A stretch of 64,000 nt of DNA from Prostheceraeus crozeri (Eukaryota > Platyhelminthes > Polycladida > Euryleptidae): assembly GCA_907163375.1 (NCBI GenBank), contig CAJQUW010011309.1, positions 185,109 to 249,108 on the forward strand, read 5' to 3'. Of the stretch, positions 48,501 through 61,800 are shown piece by piece (position 1 is the stretch's first letter; every line of letters starts with the position of its first letter). The notes under the pieces were generated by a model, which did no database searches, had not been told where the DNA came from, and worked only from the letters and a program-made list of their open reading frames with translations. Both the position numbers and the translations under genes were made by a program.

Positions 48501-51500
48501 TTTCAAACACACATCGAGCCACAACTTCTGCGCATCTTTGCGGAAAACGCAATAGAGCCAAACTTAAGCTCTACACTACCTCACTCACCTTCAAGCAAAG
48601 TTTCATCAAAATCCATCCAATACTCTGTCCTACACAGCCTTCACAAGTTTGAAAATATGGCCTATTCAGCGACATTTTAAACTTTCAAACACACATCGAG
48701 CCACAACTTCTGCGCATCTTTGCGGAAAACGCAATAGAGCCAAACTTAAGCTCTACACTACCTCACTCACCTTCAAGCAAAGTTTCATCAAAATCCATCC
48801 AATACTCTGTCCGACACAGCCTTCACAAGTTTGAAAATATGGCCTATTCAGCGACATTTCAAACTTTCAAACACACATCGAGCCACAACTTCTGGGCATC
48901 TTTGCGGAAAACGCAATAGAGCCAAACGTAAGCTCTACACTACCTCACTCACCTTCAAGCAAAGTTTCATCAAAATCCATCCAATACTCTGTCCGACACA
49001 GCCTTCACAAGTTTGAAAATATTGCCGATTCAGCGACATTTCAAACTTTCAAACACACATCGAGCCACAACTTCTGCGCATCTTTGCGGAAAACGCAATA
49101 GAGCCAAACTTAAGCGCTACACTACCTCACTCACCTTCAAGCAAAGTTTCTTCAAAATCCATCCAATACTCTGTCCGACACAGCCTTCACAAGTTTGAAA
49201 ATATGGCCTATTCAGCGACATTTCAAACTTTCAAACACACATCGAGCCACAACTTCTGCGCATCTTTGCGGAAAACGCAATAGAGCCAAACTTAAGCTCT
49301 ACACTACCTCACTCACCTTCAAGCAAAGTTTCATCAAAATCCATCCAATACTCTGTCCTACACAGCCTTCACAAGTTTGAAAATATGGCCTATTCAGCGA
49401 CATTTCAAACTTTCAAACACACATCGAGCCACAACTTCTGCGCATCTTTGCGGAAAACGCAATAGAGCCAAACTTAAGCTCTACAATACCTCACTCACCT
49501 TCAAGCAAAGTTTCATCAAAATCCATCCAATACTCTGTCCGACACAGCCTTCACAAGTTTGAAAATATGGCCTATTCAGCGACATTTCAAACTTTCAAAC
49601 ACACATCGAGCCACAACTTCTGCGCATCTTTGCGGAAAACGCAATAGAGCCACACTTAAGCTTTACACTACCTCACTCACCTTCAAGCAAAGTTTCATCA
49701 AAATCCATCCAATACTCTGTCCGACACAGCCTTCACAAGTTTGAAAATATGGCCTATTCAGCGACATTTCAAACTTTCAAACACACATCGAGCCACAACT
49801 TCTGCGCATCTTTTCGGAAAACGCAATAGAGCCAAACGTAAGCTCTACACTACCTCACTCACCTTCAAGCAAAGTTTCATCAAAATCCATCCAATACTCT
49901 GTCCTACACAGCCTTCACAAGTTTGAAAATATGGCCTATTCAGCGACATTTCAAACTTTCAAACACACATCGAGCCACAACTTCTGCGCATCTTTTCGGA
50001 AAACGCAATAGAGCCAAACGTAAGCTCTACACTACCTCACTCACCTTCAAGTAAAGTTTCATCAAAATCCATCCAATACTCTGTCCTACACAGCCTTCAC
50101 AAGTTTGAAAATATGGCCTATTCAGCGACATTTCAAACTTTCAAACACACATCGAGCCAAAACGTCTGCGCATCTTTGCGGAAAACGCAATAGAGCCAAA
50201 CTTAAGCTCTACACTACCTCACTCACCTTCAAGTAAAGTTTCATCAAAATCCATTCAATACTCTGTCTGACACAGCCTTCACAAGTTTGAAAATATGTCC
50301 TATTCAGCGACATTTCAAACTTTCAAACACACATCGAGCCACAACTTCTGCACATCTTTGCGGAAAACGCAATAGAGCCAAACTTAAGCTCTACAATACC
50401 TCACTCACCTTCAAGCAAAGTTTCATCAAAATCCATCCAATACTCTGTCCTACACAGCCTTCACAAGTTTGAAAATATGGCCTATTCAGCGACATTTCAA
50501 ACTTTCAAACACACATCGAGCCACAACTTCTGCGCATCTTTGCGGAAAACGCAATAGAGCCAAACTTAAGCTCTACACTACCTCACTCACCTTCAAGCAA
50601 AGTTTCATCAAAATCCATCCAATACTCTGTCCGACACAGCCTTCACAAGTTTGAAAATATGGCCTATTCAGCGACATTTCAAACTTTCAAACACACATCG
50701 AGCCACAACTTCTGCGCATCTTTGCGGAAAACGCAATAGAGCCAAACTTAAGCTCTACACTACCTCACTCACCTTCAAGTAAAGTTTCATCAAAATCCAT
50801 CCAATACTCTGTCCGACACAGCCTTCACAAGTTTGAAAATATGGCCTATTCAGCGACATTTCAAACTTTCAAACACACATCGAGCCACAACTTCTGCGCA
50901 TCTTTGCGGAAAACGCAATAGAGCCAAACTTAAGCTCTACACTACCTCACTCACCTTCAAGCAAAGTTTCATCAAAATCCATCCAATACTCTGTCCTACA
51001 CAGCCTTCACAAGTTTGAAAATATGGCCTATTCAGCGACATTTCAAACTTTCAAACACACATCGAGCCACAACTTCTGCGCATCTTTGCGGAAAACGCAA
51101 TAGAGCCAAACTTAAGCGCTACACTACCTCACTCACCTTCAAGCAAAGTTTCATCAAAATCCATCCAATACTCTGTCCGACACAGCCTTCACAAGTTTGA
51201 AAATATGTCCTATTCATCTTCATTTCAAACTTTAAAACACACATCGAGCCACAACTTCTGCGCATCTTTGCGGAAAACGCAATAGAGCCAAACTTAAGCT
51301 CTACACTACCTCACTCACCTTCAAGCAAAGTTTCATCAAAATCCATCCAATACTCTGTCCGACACAGCCTTCACAAGTTTGAAAATATTGCCGATTCAGC
51401 GACATTTCAAACTTTCAAACACACATCGAGCCACAACTTCTGCGCATCTTTGCGGAAAACGCAATAGAGCCAAACTTAAGCTCTACACTACCTCACTCAC

Positions 51501-54500
51501 CTTCAAGCAAAGTTTCATCAAAATCCATCCAATACTCTGTCCTACACAGCCTTCACAAGTTTGAAAATATGGCCTATTCAGCGACATTTTAAACTTTCAA
51601 ACACACATCGAGCCACAACTTCTGCGCATCTTTGCGGAAAACGCAATAGAGCCAAACTTAAGCGCTACACTACCTCACTCACCTTCAAGCAAAGTTTCAT
51701 CAAAATCCATCAAATACTCTGTCCGACACAGCCTTCACAAGTTTGAAAATATGGCCTATTCAGCGACATTTCAAACTTTCAAACACACATCGAGCCACAA
51801 CTTCTGCGCATCTTTGCGGAAAACGCAATAGAGCCAAACTTAAGCTCTACACTACCTCACTCACCTTCAAGCAAAGTTTCATCAAAATCCATCCAATACT
51901 CTGTCCTACACAGCCTTCACAAGTTTGAAAATATGGCCTATTCAGCGACATTTTAAACTTTCAAACACACATCGAGCCACAACTTCTGCGCATCTTTGCG
52001 GAAAACGCAATAGAGCCAAACTTAAGCGCTACACTACCTCACTCACCTTCAAGCAAAGTTTCATCAAAATCCATCAAATACTCTGTCCGACACAGCCTTC
52101 ACAAGTTTGAAAATATGGCCTATTCAGCGACATTTCAAACTTTCAAACACACATCGAGCCACAACTTCTGCGCATCTTTGCGGAAAACGCAATAGAGCCA
52201 AACTTAAGCGCTACACTACCTCACTCACCTTCAAGCAAAGTTTCATCAAAATCCATCCAATACTCTGTCTGACACAGCCTTCACAAGTTTGAAAATATGG
52301 CCTATTCAGCGACATTTCAAACTTTCAAACACACATCGAGCCACAACTTCTGCGCATCTTTGCGGAAAACGCAATAGAGCCAAACTTAAGCTCTACACTA
52401 CCTCACTCACCTTCAAGTAAAGTTTCATCAAAATCCATCCAATACTCTGTCCGACACAGCCTTCACAAGTTTGAAAATATTGCCGATTCAGCGACATTTC
52501 AAACTTTCAAACACACATCGAGCCACAACTTCTGCGCATCTTTGCGGAAAACGCAATAGAGCCAAACTTAAGCTCTACACTACCTCACTCACCTTCAAGC
52601 AAAGTTTCATCAAAATCCATCCAATACTCTGTCCTACACAGCCTTCACAAGTTTGAAAATATGGCCTATTCAGCGACATTTTAAACTTTCAAACACACAT
52701 CGAGCCACAACTTCTGCGCATCTTTGCGGAAAACGCAATAGAGCCAAACTTAAGCGCTACACTACCTCACTCACCTTCAAGCAAAGTTTCATCAAAATCC
52801 ATCAAATACTCTGTCCGACACAGCCTTCACAAGTTTGAAAATATGGCCTATTCAGCGACATTTTAAACTTTCAAACACACATCGAGCCACAACTTCTGCG
52901 CATCTTTGCGGAAAACGCAATAGAGCCAAACTTAAGCGCTACACTACCTCACTCACCTTCAAGCAAAGTTTCATCAAAATCCATCAAATACTCTGTCCGA
53001 CACAGCCTTCACAAGTTTGAAAATATGGCCTATTCAGCGACATTTCAAACTTTCAAACACACATCGAGCCACAACTTCTGCGCATCTTTGCGGAAAACGC
53101 AATAGAGCCAAACTTAAGCTCTACACTACCTCACTCACCTTCAAGCAAAGTTTCATCAAAATCCATCCAATACTCTGTCCGACACAGCCTTCACAAGTTT
53201 GAAAATATGGCCTATTCAGCGACATTTCAAACTTTCAAACACACATCGAGCCACAACTTCTGCGCATCTTTGCGGAAAACGCAATAGAGCCAAACTTAAG
53301 CTCTACACTACCTCACTCACCTTCAAGTAAAGTTTCATCAAAATCCATCCAATACTCTGTCCGACACAGCCTTCACAAGTTTGAAAATATTGCCGATTCA
53401 GCGACATTTCAAACTTTCAAACACACATCGAGCCACAACTTCTGCGCATCTTTGCGGAAAACGCAATAGAGCCAAACTTAAGCTCTACACTACCTCACTC
53501 ACCTTCAAGTAAAGTTTCATCAAAATCCATCCAATACTCTGTCCGACACAGCCTTCACAAGTTTGAAAATATGGCCTATTCAGCGACATTTTAAACTTTC
53601 AAACACACATCGAGCCACAACTTCTGCGCATCTTTGCGGAAAACGCAATAGAGCCAAACTTAAGCGCTACACTACCTCACTCACCTTCAAGCAAAGTTTC
53701 ATCAAAATCCATCCAATACTCTGTCCTACACAGCCTTCACAAGTTTGAAAATATGGCCTATTCAGCGACATTTTAAACTTTCAAACACACATCGAGCCAC
53801 AACTTCTGCGCATCTTTGCGGAAAACGCAATAGAGCCAAACTTAAGCTCTACACTACCTCACTCACCTTCAAGCAAAGTTTCATCAAAATCCATCCAATA
53901 CTCTGTCCTACACAGCCTTCACAAGTTTGAAAATATGGCCTATTCAGCGACATTTCAAACTTTCAAACACACATCGAGCCACAACTTCTGCGCATCTTTG
54001 CGGAAAACGCAATAGAGCCAAACTTAAGCTCTACACTACCTCACTCACCTTCAAGCAAAGTTTCATCAAAATCCATCCAATACTCTGTCCTACACAGCCT
54101 TCACAAGTTTGAAAATATGGCCTATTCAGCGACATTTTAAACTTTCAAACACACATCGAGCCACAACTTCTGCGCATCTTTGCGGAAAACGCAATAGAGC
54201 CAAACTTAAGCGCTACACTACCTCACTCACCTTCAAGCAAAGTTTCATCAAAATCCATCCAATACTCTGTCCGACACAGCCTTCACAAGTTTGAAAATAT
54301 GGCCTATTCAGCGACATTTCAAACTTTCAAACACACATCGAGCCACAACTTCTGCGCATCTTTGCGGAAACGCAATAGAGCCAAACTTAAGCTCTACACT
54401 ACCTCACTCACCTTCAAGCAAAGTTTCATCAAAATCCATCCAATACTCTGTCCGACACAACCTTCACAAGTTTGAAAATATTGCCGATTCAGCGACATTT

Positions 54501-57500
54501 CAAACCTTCAAACACACATCGAGCCACAACTTCTGCGCATCTTTGCGGAAAACGCAATAGAGCCAAACGTAAGCTCTACACTACCTCACTCACCTTCAAG
54601 CAAAGTTTCATCAAAATCCATCCAATACTCTGTCCGACACAGCCTTCACAAGTTTGAAAATATGGCCTATTCAGCGACATTTCAAACTTTCAAACACACA
54701 TCGAGCCACAACTTCTGCGCATCTTTGCGGAAAACGCAATAGAGCCCAAACTTAAGCGCTACACTACCTCACTCACCTTCAAGCAAAGTTTTCATCAAAA
54801 TCCATCCAATACTCTGTCCGACACAGCCTTCACAAGTTTGAAAATATGGCCTATTCAGCGACATTTCAAACTTTCAAACACACATCGAGCCACAACTTCT
54901 GCGCATCTTTGCGGAAAACGCAATAGAGCCAAACTTAAGCTCTACACTACCTCACTCACCTTCAAGCAAAGTTTCATCAAAATCCATCCAATACTCTGTC
55001 CTACACAGCCTTCACAAGTTTGAAAATATGTCCTATTCAGCGACATTTCAAACTTTCAAACACACATCGAGCCACAACTTCTGCGCATCTTTGCGGAAAA
55101 CGCAATAGAGCCAAACTTAAGCTCTACACTACCTCACTCACCTTCAAGCAAAGTTTCATCAAAATCCATCCAATACTCTGTCCTACACAGCCTTCACAAG
55201 TTTGAAAATATGGCCTATTCAGCGACATTTGAAACTTTCAAACACACATCGAGCCACAACTTCTGCGCATCTTTGCGGAAAACGCAATAGAGCCAAACTT
55301 ACGCTCTACACTACCTCACTCACCTTCAAGTAAAGTTTCATCAAAATCCATCCAATAATCTGTCCTACACAGCCTTCACAAGTTTGAAAATATTTCCTAT
55401 TCATAGACATTTCAAACTTTCAATAACAAATCTAGCCAAAAATTCTGAGCATCTTTGCGGAAAAACGCAATAGAGCCAAACTTAAGCTCTACACTACCTC
55501 ACTCACCTTCAAGCAAAGTTTCATCAAAATCCATCCAATACTCTGTCCTACACAGCCTTCACAAGTTTGAAAATATGTCCTATTCAGCGACATTTCAAAC
55601 TTTCAAACACACATCGAGCCACAACTTCTGCGCATCTTTGCGGAAAACGCAATAGAGCCAAACTTAAGCTCTACACTACCTCACTCACCTTCAAGCAAAG
55701 TTTCATCAAAATCCATCCAATACTCTGTCCGACACAGCCTTCACAAGTTTGAAAATATGGCCTATTCAGCGACATTTCAAACTTTCAAACACACATCGAG
55801 CCACAACTTTCTGCGCATCTTTGCGGGAGAAAACGCAATAGAGCCAAACTTAAGCTCTACACTACCTCACTCACCTTCAAGCAAAGTTTCATCAAAATCC
55901 ATCAAATACTCTGTCCGACACAGCCTTCACAAGTTTGAAAATATTGCCGATTCAGCGACATTTCAAACTTTCAAACACACATCGAGCCACAACTTCTGCG
56001 CATCTTTGCGGAAAACGCAATAGAGCCAAACTTAAGCTCTACACTACCTCACTCACCTTCAAGCAAAGTTTCATCAAAATCCATCCAATACTCTGTCCGA
56101 CACAGCCTTCACAAGTTTGAAAATATGGCCTATTCAGCGACATTTCAAACTTTCAAACACACATCGAGCCACAACTTCTGCGCATCTTTGCGGAAAACGC
56201 AATAGAGCCAAACTTAAGCTCTACACTACCTCACTCACCTTCAAGCAAAGTTTCATCAAAATCCATCCAATACTCTGTCCGACACAGCCTTCACAAGTTT
56301 GAAAATATTGCCGATTCAGCGACATTTTAAACTTTCAAACACACATCGAGCCACAACTTCTGCGCATCTTTGCGGAAAACGCAATAGAGCCAAACTTAAG
56401 CTCTACACTACCTCACTCACCTTCAAGCAAAGTTTCATCAAAATCCATCCAATACTCTGTCCGACACAGCCTTCACAAGTTTGAAAATATGGCCTATTCA
56501 GCGACATTTTCAAACTTTCAAACACACATCGAGCCACAACTTCTGCGCATCTTTGCGGAAAACGCAATAGAGCCAAACTTAAGCTCTACACTACCTCACT
56601 CACCTTCAAGTAAAGTTTCATCAAAATCCATCCAATACTCTGTCCTACACAGCCTTCACAAGTTTGAAAATATGGCCTATTCGGCGACATTTCAAACTTT
56701 CAAACACACATCGAGCCACAACTTCTGCGCATCTTTGCGGAAAACGCAATAGAGCAACACTTAAGCTCTACACTACCTCACTCACCTTCAAGCAAAGTTT
56801 CATCAAAATCCATCCAATACTCTGTCCTACACAGCCTTCACAAGTTTGAAAATATGGCCTATTCAGCGACATTTCAAACTTTCAAACACACATCGAGCCA
56901 CAACTTCTGCGCATCTTTGCGGAAAACGCAATAGAGCCAAACTTAAGCGCTACACTACCTCACTCACCTTCAAGCAAAGTTTCATCAAAATCCATCCAAT
57001 ACTCTGTCCTACACAGCCTTCACAAGTTTGAAAATATGGCCTATTCAGCGACATTTCAAACTTTCAAACACACATCGAGCCACAACTTCTGCGCATCTTT
57101 GCGGAAAACGCAATAGAGCCAAACTTAAGCTCTACACTACCTCACTCACCTTCAAGTAAAGTTTCATCAAAATCCATCCAATACTCTGTCCTACACAGCC
57201 TTCACAACCTTGAAAATATGGACTATTCAGCGAACATTTCAAATCTTAAAATACACATCAAGCCACAACTTCTGCGCATCTTTGCGGAAAACGCAATATA
57301 GCCAAACTTAAGCTCTACACTACCTCACTCACCTTCAAGCAAAGTTTCATCAAAATCCATTCAATACTCTGCCCTACACAGCCTTCACAAGTTTGAAAAA
57401 TATTGCCGATTCAGCGACATTTCAAACTTTCAAACACACATCGAGCCACAACTTCTGCGCATCTTTGCGGAAAAACGCAATAGAGCCAAACTTAAGCTCT

Positions 57501-58849
57501 ACACTACCTCACTCACCTTCAAGTAAAGTTTCATCAAAATCCATCCAATACTCTGACCGACACAGCCTTCACAAGTTTGAAAATATGGCCTATTCAGCGA
57601 CATTTCAAATCTTCAAACACACATCGAGCCACAACTTCTGGGCATCTTTGCGGAAAACGCAATAGAGCCAAACTTAAGCTCTACACTACCTCACTCACCT
57701 TCAAGCAAAGTTTCATCAAAATCCATCCAATACTCTGTCCGACACAACCTTCACAAGTTTGAAAATATTGCCGATTCAGCGACATTTCAAACCTTTCAAA
57801 CACACATCGAGCCACAACTTCTGCGCATCTTTGCCGGGAAAACGCAATAGAGCCAAACTTAAGCTCTACACTACCTCACTCACCTTCAAGCAAAGTTTCA
57901 TCAAAATCCATCCAATACTCTGTCCGACACAGCCTTCACAAGTTTGAAAAAATGGCCTATTCAGCGACATTTAAAACTTTCAAACACACATCGAGCCACA
58001 ACTTCTGCGCATCTTTGCGGAAAACGCAATAGAGCCAAACTTAAGCGCTACACTACCTCACTCACCTTCAAGCAAAGTTTCATCAAAATCCATCCAATAC
58101 TCTGTCCGACACAGCCTTCACAAGTTTGAAAAAATGGCCTATTCAGCGACATTTCAAACTTTCAAACACACATCGAGCCACAACTTCTGCGCATCTTTGC
58201 GGAAAACGCAATAGAGCCAAACTTAAGCTCTACACTACCTCACTCACCTTCAAGCAAAGTTTCATCAAAATCCATCCAATACTCTGTCCTACACAGCCTT
58301 CACAAGTTTGAAAATATGGCCTATTCAGCGACATTTAAAACTTTCAAACACACATCGAGCCACAACTTCTGCGCATCTTTGCGGAAAACGCAATAGAGCC
58401 AAACTTAAGCTCTACACTACCTCACTCACCTCAAGCAAGTTTCATCAAAATCCATCCAATACTCTGTCCTACACAGCCTTCACAAGTTTGAAAATATGGC
58501 CTATTCAGCGACATTTCAAACTTTCAAACACACATCGAGTCACAACTTCTGCGCATCTTTGCGGAAAACGCAATAGAGCCAAACTTAAGCTCTACACTAC
58601 CTCACTCACCTTCAAGCAAAGTTTCATCAAAATCCATCCAATACTCTGTCCGACACAGCCTTCACAAGTTTGAAAATATTGCCGATTCAGCGACATTTCA
58701 AACTTTCAAACACACATCGAGCCACAACTTCTGCGCATCTTTGCGTAAAACGCAATAGAGCCAAACTTAAGCTCTACACTACCTCACTCACCTTCAAGTA
58801 AAGTTTCATCAAAATCCATCCAATACTCTGTCCTACACAGCCTTCACAA

Positions 58850-61800
58850 GTTTGAAAATATGGCCTATTCAGCGACTTTCAAACTTTCATAGACACACAT
58901 CGAGCCACAACTGCTGCGCATCTTTGCGGGAAAACGCAATAGAGCCAAACTTAAGCTCTACACTACCTCACCTCACCTTTCAAGCAAAGTTTCATCAAAA
59001 TCCATCAAATACTCTGTCCCTACACCAAGCCTTCACAAAGTTTGAAAACTATGGCCTATTCAGTGACATTTCAAACTTTCAAACACACATCGAGCCACAA
59101 CTTCTGCGCATCTTTGCCGAAAACGCAATAGAGCCAAACTTAAGCTCTACACTACCTCACTCACCTTCAAGCAAAGATTCATCAAAATCCATCCAATACT
59201 CTGCCCTACACATCCTTCACAACCTTGAAAATATGGCATATTCAGCGTCATTTCAAACTTTCAAACACACATCGAGCCACAACTTCTGCGCATCTTTGCG
59301 GAAAACGCAAAAGTCAAACTTAAGCTCTACACTACCTCACTCACCTTCAAGCAAAGTTTCATCAAAATCCATCCAATACTCAGTACTACACAGCCTTCAC
59401 CAAGTCTTGAATAATATGTCCTATTCAGCGACATTTCAGTAACTTTCAAACACACACATCGAGCCACAACTTTCTGCGATCTCTGGCGGAAAATACGCAA
59501 ATAGAGCCAATGAATTATTAATGTCTACAACTACCTCACTCACCTTCAAGCAAAGTTTCATCAAAATCCATCCAATACTCTGTCCTACACAGCCTTCACA
59601 AGTTTGAAAATATGGCCTATTCAGCGTCATTTCAAACTTTCAAACACACATTCGCAGCCACAACGTTCCTGGCATCTTTTGCGGAACAACGCAATAGAGC
59701 CATAGACTTATAGCGCTCCTACAATACCGTCACTCACCTTAAGCATGAATGTTTCATCTAGAAATCCATCAAATACTCTGTTCCGACACCAGGCCTTCAC
59801 AAGTTTGAAAAATATTGCCGATTCAGCGACATTTCAAACTTTCAAACACGACATCGAGCCAAAACTTCTGCGCATTCTTAGCGTGGGCCGGATAAAACGC
59901 ATTTAGAGCCAAATCTTAAGATCTACACTTACCTCACTCGACCTTGCAAGCACAAGCGTTTCAATCCAAAATCCATCAATTACTCTGTCCTATCACAGGC
60001 TTTCACCAAGTTTGAAAAATATTGCCTATTCAGCGACCATTTTCAAAGACTTTCAAACACACATCGAGCTCACAACTTGCATGCGCATCTTTGCGGGAAA
60101 ACGCAGTGAATAGAGAGTCCAAACGTAAGACTTGCTACACTACCTCACTCACCTTCAAGCCAAAGTTCATCCAAAATCCATCCATACTCTGTCCGTACCA
60201 CAGCCTTCACAAGTTTGAAAATATGCGCCTTGCAGTGCGACCATTTTAACTTTCAAAACACCACATCGAGCCACAAACTTCGTGCGCATCTACTTTGCGG
60301 TGAATAACGCTAATAGAGCCAAACTTAAGCTCTACACTATACCTCACTCACTTCAAGCAAGTTTCATCAAATAATCCATCCAATACTCTGTCCGACCACA
60401 GCTTCACAAGTTTGTAAAATATGGCGTTATTCAGCGACATTTCAAACTTTCAAACACACCACTATTCGAGCGCACAAAGCTATCTGGGTGTGATCTTTGA
60501 CGGGAAAACGCAAATAGAGCCAAACTTAAGCGCTACACTACCTCACTCACCTTTCAACGTATAAGTTTTCAGTCAAAATCCATCTAATACTCTGTTCCTA
60601 CACAGCCTTTCACAAGTTTGGAAAATATGGTCCATATTCAGCTGACATTTTCAAAACTTTCAAAACCACATCTAGAAGCCACATCGTTGCGCATGGTGCT
60701 TATGCGGGATAAAACGCAATAGAGTCCAAACTTAGCTTACACTTACCATCACTCACCTTCAAGCAAAGTTTCATCAAAATCCATTCCAAATACTCTGTGT
60801 CCGACACATGTAGCCTTCAGAGTTTGAAAAATATTGCCGATTCAGCGACCATTTCAAACTTTCAAACACACATCGAGCCACAAACTTCTGCGCACTCTTT
60901 GCGGAAAACGCAAATAGCAGTCCCAAACTTTGAATGCGTAACTACACTACCTCACTCACCTTCAAAGCACACCGTTTCACTCAAAATCCATCTAATACTC
61001 TGTCCGACACAGCCTTCACAAGTTTGTTGAAAATATTGCCGGTCGCAGCGACATATTCAAAACTTTCAAAACACAAATCGCAGCCACAACTTACATGACG
61101 CATCTTTAGTCGAAAAATAAAAAAAATCCAAAAAAAAGCTCTACACTACCTCACTCACCTTCAAGTAAAGGTTCATCAAAATCCATCCAATACTCTGTCC
61201 TACACAGCCTTCACAAGTTTGAAAATATGGCCTATTCAGCGACATTTCAAACTTTCAAACACACATCGAGCCACAACTTCTGCGCATCTTTGCGGAAAAC
61301 GCAATACGAGCCTAAACTTGAAGCCGCGCCTACTCTACTCACTGTCACACTTCAAGCAAAGTTTCATCAATAATCCCATTCAAATACTCTGTCCGTACGA
61401 CAGCTCTTCACGAAGTTTGAAAAAATATTGCCTATTAGCGACAATTTCAAACTTTCAAAAACACATCGAGCCACAACTTCCGCGCATCTTTGCGGAAAAC
61501 GCAATAGAGCCAAACTTAAGCTCTACACTACCTCACTCACCTTCAAGTAAAGTTTCATCAAAATCCATCCAATACTCTGTCCTACACAGCCTTCACAAGT
61601 TTGAAAATATGGCCTATTCCAGCGCACAATTTTAAAAAAAAACTTTCCAAAGCACTACGCATCGGCCACGCCACAACTTCTGCGCGATCTTGCGGAAAAA
61701 CGCAATAGAGCCGAACTTAAGCGCTCACTACCTCACTCCACCTTCAAGCAAAGTTTCATCAAAATCCATCCAATACTCTGTCCCGACATGCGCAGCCTTC

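Noticed and set aside
27171-58673. Repeated 61-codon open frames in each satellite unit, apparently encoding the same short peptide
   Set aside because: They begin at TTG, not ATG, and 182 is not divisible by three, so frames cannot run through the array. Many units carry a stop from the CAAG(C/T)AAAG variant. They are by-products of a homogeneous repeat.
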